Shown here in pieces: positions 1 to 9,723 of a stretch of DNA of 14,380 nucleotides; position 1 is the first letter of the stretch, and each line of letters opens with the position of its first letter. The position numbers and the translations under genes are program-made. The notes beneath the pieces are model-generated. The model was not told where the DNA came from and ran no database searches. It saw nothing but the letters and a program-made list of their open reading frames with translations. The stretch spans positions 41,220-55,599 of the forward strand of contig CAMPET010000259.1 of assembly GCA_946803715.1 (NCBI GenBank), given 5' to 3'. The DNA is from Beroe ovata. Lineage: Eukaryota; Ctenophora; Nuda; Beroida; Beroidae.

Positions 1-398
1 GTATTGACCCTTTTCATGATCATGCAGATTTCATAGGCACCGTGAAACCACGCCCAAAACACGTTTTCAAACCTGTGGGAAGCAATACCTACAAAAACAT
101 GAAAATCAATGGGACGCACCAGATGGGTCAAATATTTTTTCTTCATACGACAACTCGAGATAAGTGTTTCTAGCCTAGTTTTCGACGTAGAACCCGAATC
201 TGAAGGAATTTTTGAGCTATATCGTCGGCAAAATGGTGAGAATTCCAGTTTAACCTTCGATATGTACTCCGAATTCACGAGACAGAAAGCACCTCAGGGA
301 AGCAAAATTGGGCCGAAATCCGGCCGGCAATCGATTCAGCGTCCAAAATTACATAGGAATCGATGATATTTATATTTTTGTCCAATGTATGATCGAAG
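1..398. repeat. dispersed repeat fragment, probably in an ATG2 intron
   Basis: No convincing exon is visible here. Bases about 290-366 match 10070-10150 in the same orientation: both contain CCTCAGGGAAGC, then AATCGATTCAGCGTCCAAAA, then a TAC-TAGG block. The stretch therefore belongs to a dispersed repeat family present at least twice in 10 kb. An open frame at 109-366 overlaps it but has no recognisable protein content. The 3' limit of the repeat is unclear because similarity fades just before the first likely ATG2 exon. The family is not identified. Confidence 0.6.
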
Positions 399-615
399 GT
401 GAAATGAATACGTTGGTTTGCCAACCCACCTTATGTATTGCTGTCTTTCAAAATCAACGTGAAATGTGTATTTTGTCCATCCAATTGGAAAATTCATTCA
501 TTTGTCAATTGAATGGTTTAAAGCAGGATTATCAGTAAGTCGGTAAACCATAGCAGATATTTCTAACAGCAGATTTTTCAGGGTGACATGCACGAACCTG
601 GAGATCTGTCCCAAA
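399..615 (+). CDS. ATG2: two probable upstream ATG2 exons, boundaries uncertain
   Basis: A frame open through 534 reads as protein (…TLCIAVFQNQREMCILSIQL…) and ends at a strong donor, GTAAGT at 535. Its two leftover bases join an exon starting at 582 (acceptor TTTTTCAG) to give QVTCTNLEICPK. This resembles the beta-strand-rich repeats of the ATG2 rod, but I recognise it by style rather than by a firm motif. That frame meets a TGA at 622, so the exon must end at 615 or 618 (donors GTAGTA or GTATGA, both phase 0). The next exon, about 762-1070, needs another phase if entered at the good CAG ending at 761. An acceptor after 721 or 765, or a weak donor at 608, could reconcile the frames. The 5' end at 399 follows an AAG acceptor and is a guess. 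Confidence 0.45.
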
Positions 616-3600
616 GTAGTATGAATATTCCTCGAACTACTCGAGTCAGGTTATTGTCTTTGTTATTCTGCTCGCTCAAAATTTTAACATTGTCCTATTT
701 TCCATGAACCACGGTTTCCAGGCAATTGCTCCTTCATCAATATTTCTCCTCTCCTCCTCAGAGAGCACAGCTCCTCATCAGATATTCCCTCCCTCGTGAA
801 GTCCGCTGTCAAATCATCGGACACCTCCTCCTCCTCCCCTTCCTCCACAAGCAACCTCGCTCTAGATTTGTCCGGGGAGAATAACGCGTTACCCGTCACG
901 CAAACTGAGCTTGACTGCGTGACATCTGATCACGTGACATCTGCTTATAGCAAACACACGTTCACGTTCCCCGATGATTCTCCTATGACGGAGGGGACAG
1001 TCAGTGATATCGCAACAGCTGTCGATGACGTCAGTGAGGACTTGCCAATGTCTGTCAAGTCACCCTACAGGTACGTGTCAGCTTGGGCAGTAGGGCGGTT
1101 CAAGAAAAACGTTTTTCCTCGAGTAATAACTGGGCAAATTCGGTGATGCGATTGAGAATCATACTCATAGTTTGTGTGCCTATTTTGCGGGATCAAATGA
1201 GATACACCCCATTCGATGGGCATATTAAATGACCCCTCTCCCTACACAGTACGCTGGGCAGTTTGAGCGATGCGATGACGTCAGCAATGGAAGATGATGA
1301 TGACGATGACGACCAGTTCTTCGTTGTGGAGAGGTTTGCTATTTTCATGGTTCTTCTTGAGGTTGTAATCGCTTTTCAAAGAATTTTCTGGAAATTATGA
1401 CGATTAATAACATTGGACAAGTGACATGGAGAAACAAATTCCTATATCATGCAGCGTTAATCTGTGGTGTCACATAATGTTTTTCCAGTGACCTCGTGGA
1501 GACAATGGTCCCGAAGGGTCAATTCGTGATAAAGAAGTTGGTCGATACTGTCCCGGTGCTGATAGAGGACCATCTTTCCCTCCCTGAGGATACAGACCAA
1601 CTTAAAGCTCCACCTCACTTCCCCCTACCCATCTCAAGAATAACGGTCTGGTTTCATTAGGTCAAACTTTCCGTCAAAGCAGATCATTCTTTCACGTATC
1701 TGTCACGGAAATTGTTCCGTCCATGTGTGGAATTGAAAATATATTTCTTCCAATTGGAATGAATTCAAAGAATTATTTCCCCTCAGATTAAAGAATTATC
1801 CTTGCAATGGAGCATGTTCGGAGGGAACGATTTCCCAGTTCAGTCTGAGGGCAGCTCACTCCCCGGAACTCCTAGAACTGACCGAGCTCATTCTCTCAGG
1901 TAATTATACCTTATTTGGAATAATTCGCAGATTGAAAATTCATTGAAACAACTATCAAATTACCGGAATAAGAACGAACATTTGAGCAGCAAAAAGCTGT
2001 GAGTTTCACAGCAGAGGGTCGTAACAAATACATGGCTGTCAAATTGCTGCAGTGGACCGTTATCTAGTCGCTTAAAGAGGATGTCAAGGTTGAAACAACC
2101 TTGTTCCAGCTATCGCCGAGCTGAACCCCTCATATTCTCAATCGCAGCGAGTCGGGCAATCGGGAGAGACGAAACAGTCAGAAATCATCCAAAGATCAGA
2201 GCGGTCGGAACAAATCAGAACAGATGGAATTCTTGATTACAAAGATGAAAATGAGATATGAACAGTACCCTGTTACTGCTTCACAGATATTTAGGTGGGT
2301 TGATGGTTGGAGTATTTGTAGTTTGGGCAGGCTGAAATAGGTAAGGTATCCTCCCAAAATCATAGGTACTTGAAATTTCCTGTAATTTTGTTTTGGAAGA
2401 ATGCCATTACCACATATCGTCAGCCTGTTTGGGGATCCTTTATCCGAAACAACTTAACTCAAATATATTTATTAATTCGGAGTGATCCACCTACTTCACT
2501 CGTCTCCCCCAGAATATGTCTAATTCTCACGGATCTCGAAATTCGGGACAAAATGGGCTCAAGTAACTTTAACAAGTTCCTCTATCAGTACAGCACTGAT
2601 GACAACCCCCGACCTTCCAGAACACCCATGTTGTGCGTTAAGGTGCGTTGTAAGTGACAATCTTATGAAGAACGTGTTTTAGTAGATTCTGTGCTCTTCT
2701 ACAGAATATCTACTTAGTAGATGGGCGTCAAAACTTCCGACTCAGTTGACTCCCCTCCCCCATAAGAACTTCTTTACCTTAATATCCACCACTCTTCCCC
2801 ATTAGTGCTCCTTAATAATATCCACCACTCTTCCCAATTAGTGCTCCTTTATAATATCCACCACTCTTCCCGATTAGTGCTCCTTTATAATATCCACCAA
2901 TCTTCCAGACAGTTCACAGTCGATCAGAAGAGTCGACTGAGGAAGCTATAATCCGGGTCTCCGTCCTGCCACTGCGATTTAACATCGATCAGGATGCCCT
3001 CCTCTTCATATTCACATTCTTCAACAACATGTCCGAGTTGACCCCATACCGGCGACCCCCCTCACGACCACCGACCACAGTCACCACGACAACAACACCT
3101 GCACGTGCACATACCGACCACGAACCACTCGGTTTCGGCAAGAGTTCAGCAGTGGTTGGCAAGGCAACCGTGAACATGACGTCATCACTCCCCTACACGA
3201 TGACGTCATCGACTCTCCGAGCAGATCATATTCCACAGAATCTCACCTCCTCCTCCGTAACGATAGGAAGATCCTCTTCTCCCCACTCGGGGGGAAGTAC
3301 AAACTCCGGATCTGACGACTCCTCCTCCTCGTCCAAAGATCCACCTGACAGACCCAGCTCCACCTCTCCTCACGAGGAAACGCCCACTTTCATCAAAGCG
3401 TTTGTTTTCTCCCCCGAGGTTCCCATCAGGGTGGATTACCGAGGGAAGAACATCCGGGGGGACGGCAACATGATCAGCAACCCCGTCACTAACCTCCTGA
3501 TTGGTCTTGCTCAGCTCAACTGCTCGGAGCTGAGACTGAAGTCACTGTGTTATCGGCAGGGGTTGTTAGGGTATTCCAGGCTGGCCGAGTGGGCGACCCT

Positions 3601-5564
3601 CCAGTGGATAAATGATATCAAGACGTCGCAGCTCCCTTCTATTCTGGGTGGGGTGGGACCCATGCACTCCTTCATCCAGCTCTTCTCTGGAATTGTGGAC
3701 TTGGTGAGTATCCATAGCAATGAAAATCTTATAGTTTCGATGGTAACAAAGAGCAACCTACTTGATCTCCTGGGAACCAGCTGGAGGCGCGTGTGAATCA
3801 CGGTGTGTACTTTTCTGTGTGCGTCATTGGTGTCAATGAATTCCTTACAAAGGATTCCTACATCATAGTCATGCAGTGGTGTCAGCGAGTTGTGACGAAT
3901 GGTGTATTCATTCGTCACACAGGCCTGTTCTAACGTAGCGTGAAAAGTGGTGTCAACGAATTCCATCGCATGCACTCCTACGTCACAGTCATGCAGTGGT
4001 GTCAGCGTGTTGTGACGAATGGGTATTCATTCGTAACACATGCCTGTTCTGACGTATCGTGAGAAGTGGTGTCAACGAATTTCATCGCATGCATAACTAC
4101 GTCAGAGTGATGCATTGGTGTCAGCGAGTTGTGACGAATGGGGTGTTCATTCGTAGCACAGGCCTGTTTTGACGTAGCGTGAAAAGTAGTGTCAACGAAT
4201 TCCATCGCATGCATCACTACGTCACAGTCATGCAGTGGTGTCAGCGTGTTGTGACGAATGGGGTATTCATTCGTAACACAGGACTGTTCTGACGTAGCGT
4301 GGAAAGTGGTGTCAACGAATTCCATCGCTTGCATCCTTGAGTCATGCTCATTCACTTTCGGTGGTGTCAGCGACTTGTGACGAATGGAGGAATGAAAGTC
4401 CTCGGCTTCCACACTCTTCCCCAGTAAATGTCTTGTTGAATTCCTAATCCTTGTGTGGACACGTTGCAGCGCGCCCCTATTCTACTACTACTCTGTGAAC
4501 GGAAAAGTCGTAGAATTAGAAACCAAGTGCGCGGCACGGCAGGTTGGGTCACGCAACGTGGGAACAATTCCTTGTCTCAATCCCCCCTTGTCAGGTTTAT
4601 CTGCCTGTACAACAGTACCGAGAGGATGGTAGAATAGTGAAGGGATTGCAGAGGGGTGCTAACAGTTTCACTCACAGTACCGCCGTCTCACTGCTCCAGC
4701 TAACCGGGAAACTGTTCAGTTCTATTCAGTGTGTTGCTGAGGTATGAGAAGGATTGAAATGTATTTGGAAGTCTGCCAATTTATCCAGCCCATTTCAAGA
4801 TGTATGATTTCACTTCCCAGTCTTATAATTCTGGTCGTTCAGGTGACGTATGATTTGGTGTCACCGTCACAACATAGAAAAGGGTCAGGAACCTCTATAC
4901 AGCAGCCTGCTGACCTTAGAGAGGGATTTGTCAACGCTTACCAGGTATTTAAGTATGCGTGTTTGCATTCTGATTCATGATTCAACTTCAGCTGTCCATA
5001 AGGCGTCACCAGAACCTCGAAGTTAGATTTTAAGTCCTTTTCGCGTCCTCTAATTTCAAGGAAGAATTCTGTTTTGAAATTCCAATCTGCAATTTTGATC
5101 TTATTAAAGTTAACCAGTAGTCGATAATACTGTTCAGGTGGTAACATCGGATATCACTACCCGTGCTAATTGTATCCAACATGCTGCCGTCTACAACCAC
5201 TCTACTAAAGGTAACCATGGCAACACACAACCAATCATTTCAATTCAAATTCGGTGTCATTGTCAAAGTTATGTTGGCAATGACAGTGTGATTGACACCC
5301 TCCCTAATCAGGCATAACCTCGGCTGTTGGGGGAGTTCTCAGGGAGATTCCGCCCACTCTACTCCTCCCCTTTATAACCCTCCCCAAAGTTGTCATGCAG
5401 CTTACCAACGGTGCCCAGAACCATTTAAAACCGAGTGAGTTAAACACAAGGAAATGTTTTGGTCTTTGGCTTCTTTCTCTCATTCTTCCAATCCTTCTGT
5501 TTTGTAATGTTTGGCTGTAATTTCAGGTACTCTAAAGGAACGAGAGGAAAAGTACCGATCTTAG
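399..5564 (+). CDS. ATG2: ATG2, autophagy bridge-like lipid-transfer protein, C-terminal part
   Basis: ATG2 is a rod-shaped lipid channel that carries phospholipid from the ER to the growing autophagosome membrane, working with WIPI proteins and ATG9 (family knowledge). Supported exons: about 762-1070, 1250-1333, 1489-1645, 1787-1899, 2148-2294, 2513-2642, 2909-3703, 4595-4741, 4843-4944, 5138-5210, 5312-5434 and 5527-5564. From 1250 on, every junction keeps phase; two earlier exons are described separately. The family signature is clear: a DLEIRDKMGSSNFNKFLY block (2513 exon), then EVPIRVDYRGKN, LLIGLAQLNCSELRLKSLC and ILGGVGPMHS (2909 exon), LPVQQYREDGRIVKGLQRGA (4595 exon), QQPADLREGF (4843 exon), ITSAVGGVLREIPPTLL (5312 exon) and a lysine/glutamate-rich tail ending in TAG. 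These match the conserved ATG2 C-terminal domain. The 762 and 2909 exons hold Ser/Thr/Pro-rich, probably disordered, stretches. The donor after 1645 (GTCTGG) is weak. The N-terminal half, including the chorein domain, lies before the window. It could be the ATG2A/B ancestor; the paralogue cannot be assigned. Confidence 0.95.
2781..2908. repeat. 36-bp minisatellite ending in an ATG2 splice acceptor
   Basis: The block AATATCCACCACTCTTCC starts at 2781, 2817 and 2853, and a slightly changed copy starts at 2889, giving a period of exactly 36 bp over about 3.5 copies. The last copy ends in ACCAATCTTCCAG, which is the acceptor of the long ATG2 exon at 2909. The upstream copies carry a pyrimidine tract followed by ATTAG at the corresponding place, so each looks like a weak acceptor. 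Confidence 0.9.
3821..4387. repeat. 120-bp tandem repeat with internal palindrome, ATG2 intron
   Basis: About 4.7 copies of a 120-bp unit fill the ATG2 intron between the exons ending at 3703 and starting at 4595. The block GTCATGCAGTGGTGTCAGCG or a close variant starts at 3868, 3988, 4107 and 4227, so the period is 120, 119 and 120 bp; a diverged fifth copy follows to about 4387. Each unit contains an inverted repeat of ACGAATG and CATTCGT around a loop of about 7 bases; in the first unit the arms extend to 11 bases (TGTGACGAATG / CATTCGTCACA). Because 120 is a multiple of three and the minus strand lacks stops, long reverse open frames with a 40-residue repeat appear; I do not consider them genes. 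Confidence 0.95.
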
Positions 5565-6526
5565 GGCCCCTTAAATCGGTAATTGACGTTCACAAAAAGT
5601 GATCGCAGTAGATATTCATACTGCCCTAACTAAGTGATGAACTATGATGAATTCTATGATTGAATTAGGAACACTTACGTGAGCTTGAGTTACGAAACCG
5701 TCACGTCTGACGTCTCGGTCTTATAGATTATTGAATTAGGGGTACATAATGTTAATTAGGGGTACATACTCGGCGTCGATTGACATTGAGTAAAAGTAAA
5801 ATAAACTTTGTGAAAATACTTTGTTTATGTTTTGCTGTCGGTGTCATTAGCACGCTCTATTTTGATTGAAGTTAAACTTAATTTGTTGTACTATGATTCA
5901 GTTCATTTGTTTTTTCGAGATTATTAACTCGGTGGAAAACTCCAATAATATACTCGATTTTGACTTATCCCCTAATGAATGTACTTGTAGCCGATGAAAT
6001 CCCAAATGATTATGAAGATTGAAGAAACTAGGATTCGCGTTGCAGATTGAAGCAAGGAGATCTACCTATAAAACGTAAATGACTTTTACAATTAAAGTTC
6101 AACAAGTAACACAGGTGGATAGCAAATAATTGAGCATTGTTTTAACAATTTTACAATTTTTTTAGACAATAAACTCTCATCTCAACATTAATATAGATAG
6201 TGAATTAAATTTAAGTGGTCAACACTGAAATCAGTAATTTGAATTTGATGAAGTTGAAAGTGGTAAAACGAAAATTCAGTTAGCATGTTATGCTGACCCA
6301 AATTTTTCTCAAATTCATTTTCGGTGGAAATAACATCCAGTCAAGCAAAAGTTCGTTAACTACGAATCGTAAGGACTAAGGATCCATCCTGATCAACAAT
6401 TTCTCTAACTTCATTCTCACAGTCACATCACAACAAATTTCACCATAAATCAAACAAAATCCTCTTAAATTATAAACTCAAAAGTCCTCATATATCCTTT
6501 CATTTGATAACACAATCCTCACTTCC
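5565..6526. other. spacer between convergent ATG2 and VTI1A genes
   Basis: AT-rich spacer holding the two 3' UTRs facing each other. No exon is seen on either strand. A 15-base direct repeat, AATTAGGGGTACATA, occurs at 5734 and 5754. No clear poly(A) signal for the minus-strand gene was found. Confidence 0.7.
5800..5805 (+). terminator. candidate poly(A) signal AATAAA for ATG2
   Basis: A canonical AATAAA lies about 235 bases after the ATG2 stop codon, followed by a T/G-rich stretch (TTTGTTTATGTTTTGCTGT), the usual arrangement of cleavage signals. A second AATAAA at 6168 is farther away and less likely. Confidence 0.55.
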
Positions 6527-8443
6527 TCACTTGAACATACCGTAGAGAGCTAGACAAATAATCACAACAATAACAAGTCCGATGACGAACATTAGAGCCT
6601 TGTTCTGGATAACCCGGCGATACATGCTGTTCAGAAGACGAGAACTCTGAGTTAGCGAGCTGTCCACGTTGTTTAGTCTGCGGAGAGAGGGAGTGAGAGT
6701 GAGAGAGGGGGTGGTTAGGGAGGGAGAGTGAGACTGAGAGAGAGGGGTGAGGGGGTGAGAGAGGGGGTGAGAGTGGAGGGGGGTGAGAGTGGTTAGGAGG
6801 AAGGGTGGGAGAGTGGTTGGGGGGAAGGGGAGGAGAGTGGTTAGGGAGGGAGAGTGGGAGAGAGGGGTGAGTGTGTTTAGGGAGGGAGAGAGGGGTGAGA
6901 GTGCTTAGGGACGAGATTTTCAGATATCAGATGTGGTCGCGCGCGCGCACGAAACAGAGCATGATTGAATCAGAATATGAGTAACATATGACATGATTGA
7001 ATATAGTGATAGTTGCCACGCACCTGTTTCGAGCACTGTTTATCTTCTCCCTGTCCTGGGCGAGGTTGTTCAGGACATTCTGCCCAATTTCCTCCGTCTC
7101 CAGAGCCATTCGATACCTGAGAGTGTGAAATTATTCAACGGGAAGGGAACGATATCGGTAGTCAAATGTTGGAGGTAAAATCGCAAGTTTGCAAGAAGAT
7201 CTATACATAAAGAATGGACGCTTACCCGTCCTCTAGACGTTTAGACGATCTCTCTAACCGCTCAGAGTTTGTTGTCATGGTGTTCTTGTGCTCGTTACCA
7301 AGCAACTCATGACGTGTCTCTGCGTCATCCGTGTATGACATCTGAAATACCGAGATGTTATTGATTGATAGATTGGGCTGTTACACATGTCAATGTGACA
7401 CAAATTAAAGTGATGGAATACTTCCCCTTAGAAACCCGTAATATAACGCGTGCTTCACATTCACACACACAATTTCCCACGCAAATGTGCTTCACAGATA
7501 TGAACAGAGTACTTGAACCAAGTGATATAATACATTGTGGGATGTACGGTATTGTACTTTTACTGTATAGCAGTAACTGTTTAGCATGTTTTTCAGCACT
7601 GTGGGTAGAGTACACTAGGTCCTCACTCGCAAATATAGCCGTTAAATGATGACTATAATTCATGTGCTGTATATTAATTTGAGGGTCGAATGACACCACT
7701 CGTCGAAACATCACTTAATGTGCATGGAACATCACTTAAGGTGCATGAAACATCACTTGACAGGTGAACATCACTTGGCTGCACATACCTCGCTTGCGTG
7801 GACATCTCTATACGTCATCTATAAATCACACAGAGGGTTAACTAATTAGTCACCTAATTAATTAGTCACCTAATTAGTCTCCTAATTAGTGACAGGCTTC
7901 GTCTCGTAGCTTATCATGCCAACTCTTTTCACGGGAGAACACCATATGATTTTCACGAAAAGCACTCTGATTTCGGTTTTCTACAGCTCGCCTAAACCTA
8001 CCCTTGATCTGCGTAAGTTCTTGGCATGAGTATCATAATCTCTCCTGTAATTTGCTACATTTGTAGTGATCTGAAATGGAACGACTTGTTTATCCGGTGT
8101 TTATCCAAGTTATTTGGACCGATGCCAACGGATTGAGAATTTCATTGTTACCTGCTTTCTCTTTTCGCCCGTAGCTGAGTGACTCTCAACCTCTATTTGA
8201 TCAATCAAGTCTTTCGCTTCCTCGAGCAATCCCTCAACTTCTCCCACCTAGAGCGGTTGAAGGACATGGGTCAGGAAAAAATTGAGACATGAAATGTTCA
8301 CAATTTTGCAAGCGTGGGAATTCTTTTGTACTTACGAGGTCATGTTTTTCTTTCCCCACTAAACTCGGTATTCGGCCAATCTTAGCCGTGATATCGGCCG
8401 ATAATTCGCTGTAGTCCTGTTCAAACTGCGTGGCATGGGACAT
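6527..8443 (-). CDS. VTI1A: VTI1A-like Qb-SNARE, complete, six exons
   Basis: Vti1 proteins are tail-anchored Qb-SNAREs that drive membrane fusion between Golgi/TGN, endosomes and vacuole or lysosome. Exons in coding order: 8443-8336, 8247-8152, 8070-8002, 7341-7226, 7116-7024 and 6677-6527. All junctions are GT-AG and in phase, giving 633 nt and 210 aa, close to the roughly 217 aa of animal VTI1A. The N-terminus (FEQDYSELSADITAKIGRIP) and EEAKDLIDQ belong to the Vti1 N-terminal three-helix domain. The SNARE motif spans about residues 115-175 (NSERLERSSKRLEDG, then YRMALETEEIGQNVL, then DREKINSAR). Asp-151 sits where most Q-SNAREs have the central Gln, as I recall for animal Vti1 proteins. 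A single membrane helix (about 188-208) and a tail of two or three residues end the protein. VTI1A fits better than VTI1B. An in-frame acceptor-like TTCTTAG just upstream of the ATG (8462-8468) suggests a 5' UTR intron. Confidence 0.96.
6682..6910. repeat. G-rich (C/T-rich in transcript) minisatellite next to VTI1A acceptor
   Basis: About 230 bases made almost only of G, A and a few T on the plus strand, with variants of GGTTAGGGAGGGAGAGTGAGAG repeated irregularly and many runs of three to six G. It starts directly beside the acceptor of the last VTI1A exon, so the pre-mRNA has a very long pyrimidine tract there. The plus strand has several clusters of four or more G-runs and could form G-quadruplexes. 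Confidence 0.85.
7708..7776. repeat. 21-bp short tandem repeat in VTI1A intron
   Basis: ACATCACTT starts at 7708, 7729, 7750 and 7768. The first two spacings after 7708 are 21 bp with a shared GTGCATG between copies; the last is 18 bp. It lies in the intron between the VTI1A exons at 7226-7341 and 8002-8070. Confidence 0.8.
7837..7893. repeat. CTAATTAGTCAC short tandem repeat in VTI1A intron
   Basis: Four imperfect copies of CTAATTAGTCAC, one enlarged by an extra TAAT, in the same intron as the 21-bp repeat. Each copy has TAATTA or AATTAG, the core bound by many homeodomain proteins. Whether this has any regulatory role is not shown by the sequence. Confidence 0.7.
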
Positions 8444-9037
8444 TTCTACTACAACATTGACCTAAGAACGGATGAAATGTTAATTAGGTACCTAATTATC
8501 GTCCAATAACTCAAAATATGTCAATTATTAAAGTGCATCATTTTACGGATTGACGAAAAAATGTGGTTCACAACGCGAAAGTTTGCGCGCGCGACGCAAA
8601 ACACCAAATGTTTTGCGCAAGGGACGAAAAAATTTGCCAAATGTGTATGCGTCACAAAAAGATGAGTGTGAAAACGCTAACATGAAAATAACGCAGTTAA
8701 TATGAGGATAACTTATCATTATTACTGAGATATAAATAAAACATTTTACAAATTCTAACTCCCTGACATCAATAAAATGGTTGTAAACAGCATGGATTTT
8801 GTGTGAGAAATCCCGACCTTCGATAATTGGATAGTAAACAAAACCCACTATTATGGTCACGATGCTTGAATTAAAATCACGGATGCAGTTTTGAAGTATG
8901 AGAATGATGACTGAACAAACTCCTACTCCATGGCACATATTTTCAAACAAACAATTCTGATAATCTCGACAACTTAACTCTAATTTCAGTGTAACAACTC
9001 AACAAATTTCGTCAAATTCACGTAACAGCATACATCA
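8444..9037. other. spacer between GTPBP1-like 3' end and VTI1A 5' end
   Basis: Both neighbours are on the minus strand, so this holds the GTPBP1-like 3' UTR and the VTI1A promoter/5' UTR. It is AT-rich apart from a GCGC-rich patch near 8575-8630, which includes a 9-bp hairpin (CGCAAAACA / TGTTTTGCG) with a loop of five. A 135-codon reverse open frame (8543-8950) shows no recognised motif and is treated as chance. Confidence 0.6.
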
Positions 9038-9715
9038 CTACGTGTTACTGTTACTCTCCGCCGGGTTACTCGATGTTACGGAAAGTTCCGATGTCGACTC
9101 GACCGGATCGGCGTCGAGACGATCGTTGTACGACTTAACCCGGCGCCGGGCGTTGTATTTGGGCTTCATCTTGTCACGACGGTTGCCGGCTCGATGGGGC
9201 GCTGGCGCGTCTGGGAACACCCTGGAAAACGAGGGGAATCATTCAGTTGACATTAGGGGAAGTTGCCTTACATCATCATGAGTTTTTTTGCAGTTCATTC
9301 ATTTTGAAAAAGAGAGAGGCAATATCGAATTATACTCTGTCTCAGACAGTTGACACTTACTTGATGATATTTCCCACTGCCTTAGTTCTCCCTTCCCTGA
9401 ACACCATCCTGCATCCCTCCCTGATGTACTCCGGATTCTTTATAAACCGAAACCTGGAATAATGACTGCCATGAAGAACATGATCAAATTGAGGACAACA
9501 CCTGAGTAAATCAATGAACCAATCAAAATCAGTTACTCAGATAATTCCCCCCTAGAGTAGTACATTAGCGTGCAAAAACCTCTGCAAGCAATCTACATTT
9601 CAATCTGTAACCCTCCCAACCCTTCCCGAAACTTTTTACTTTTGTGACCCTCGTCTCATACCTGCAAATAGCTTTATCTCCTGTCCTCATATGCTGCACA
9701 CTCATGGAGAGTATG
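9038..9715 (-). CDS. GTPBP1: GTPBP1/GTPBP2-like GTPase, last three exons only
   Basis: GTPBP1 and GTPBP2 are elongation-factor-like GTPases linked to mRNA turnover and rescue of stalled ribosomes (family knowledge). Exons in coding order: 9715-9662, 9453-9361 and 9221-9038, joined in phase. They read [15 protein letters not shown], then [14 protein letters not shown] and [15 protein letters not shown], then a basic, Ser/Asn-rich tail of 60 residues ending at TAG 9040-9038. The LRTGDKA…FRFIK.PEY…[10 protein letters not shown] series is the third beta-barrel domain at the GTPBP1/2 C-terminus; REGRTKAVG favours GTPBP1. The GTP-binding domain is not in the window. Coding similarity stops at 9715, where the acceptor is TAG preceded by the N at 9719 and a tandem repeat begins at once. 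The remaining 5' exons must lie beyond POLH, have been lost, or be misjoined in the assembly. Confidence 0.85.
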
Positions 9716-9723
9716 CTANGAGT

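Noticed and set aside
109-366. 85-codon plus-strand open frame at the window start
   Set aside because: It overlaps dispersed-repeat sequence and reads as no known protein.
3550-4412. Two long reverse-strand open frames (141 and 136 codons) with a 40-residue internal repeat
   Set aside because: They are the reverse reading of the 120-bp intronic array and partly of an ATG2 exon; the frame breaks at a 119-bp unit, no splice or start context supports them, and no protein family is recognised.
5211-5224. X-box-like GTAACCATGGCAAC
   Set aside because: It begins with the splice donor after the ATG2 exon ending at 5210, so part of the match is explained by the donor; one isolated copy is weak evidence.
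6168-6173. Second AATAAA on the plus strand
   Set aside because: About 600 bases past the ATG2 stop and wrong strand for VTI1A; the copy at 5800 is the better candidate.
7294-7306. X-box-like GTTACCAAGCAAC
   Set aside because: It lies inside a conserved VTI1A coding exon, where codons explain the sequence.
7358-7714. 118- and 94-codon open frames on opposite strands over the same intron
   Set aside because: Both lie within a VTI1A intron between well-supported exons and show no recognisable domain.
8543-8950. 135-codon minus-strand open frame with hydrophobic stretches
   Set aside because: AT-rich spacer sequence, no motif, no splice support, starts and ends within the GTPBP1-like 3' UTR/VTI1A upstream region; the hydrophobic look follows from T-rich codons.
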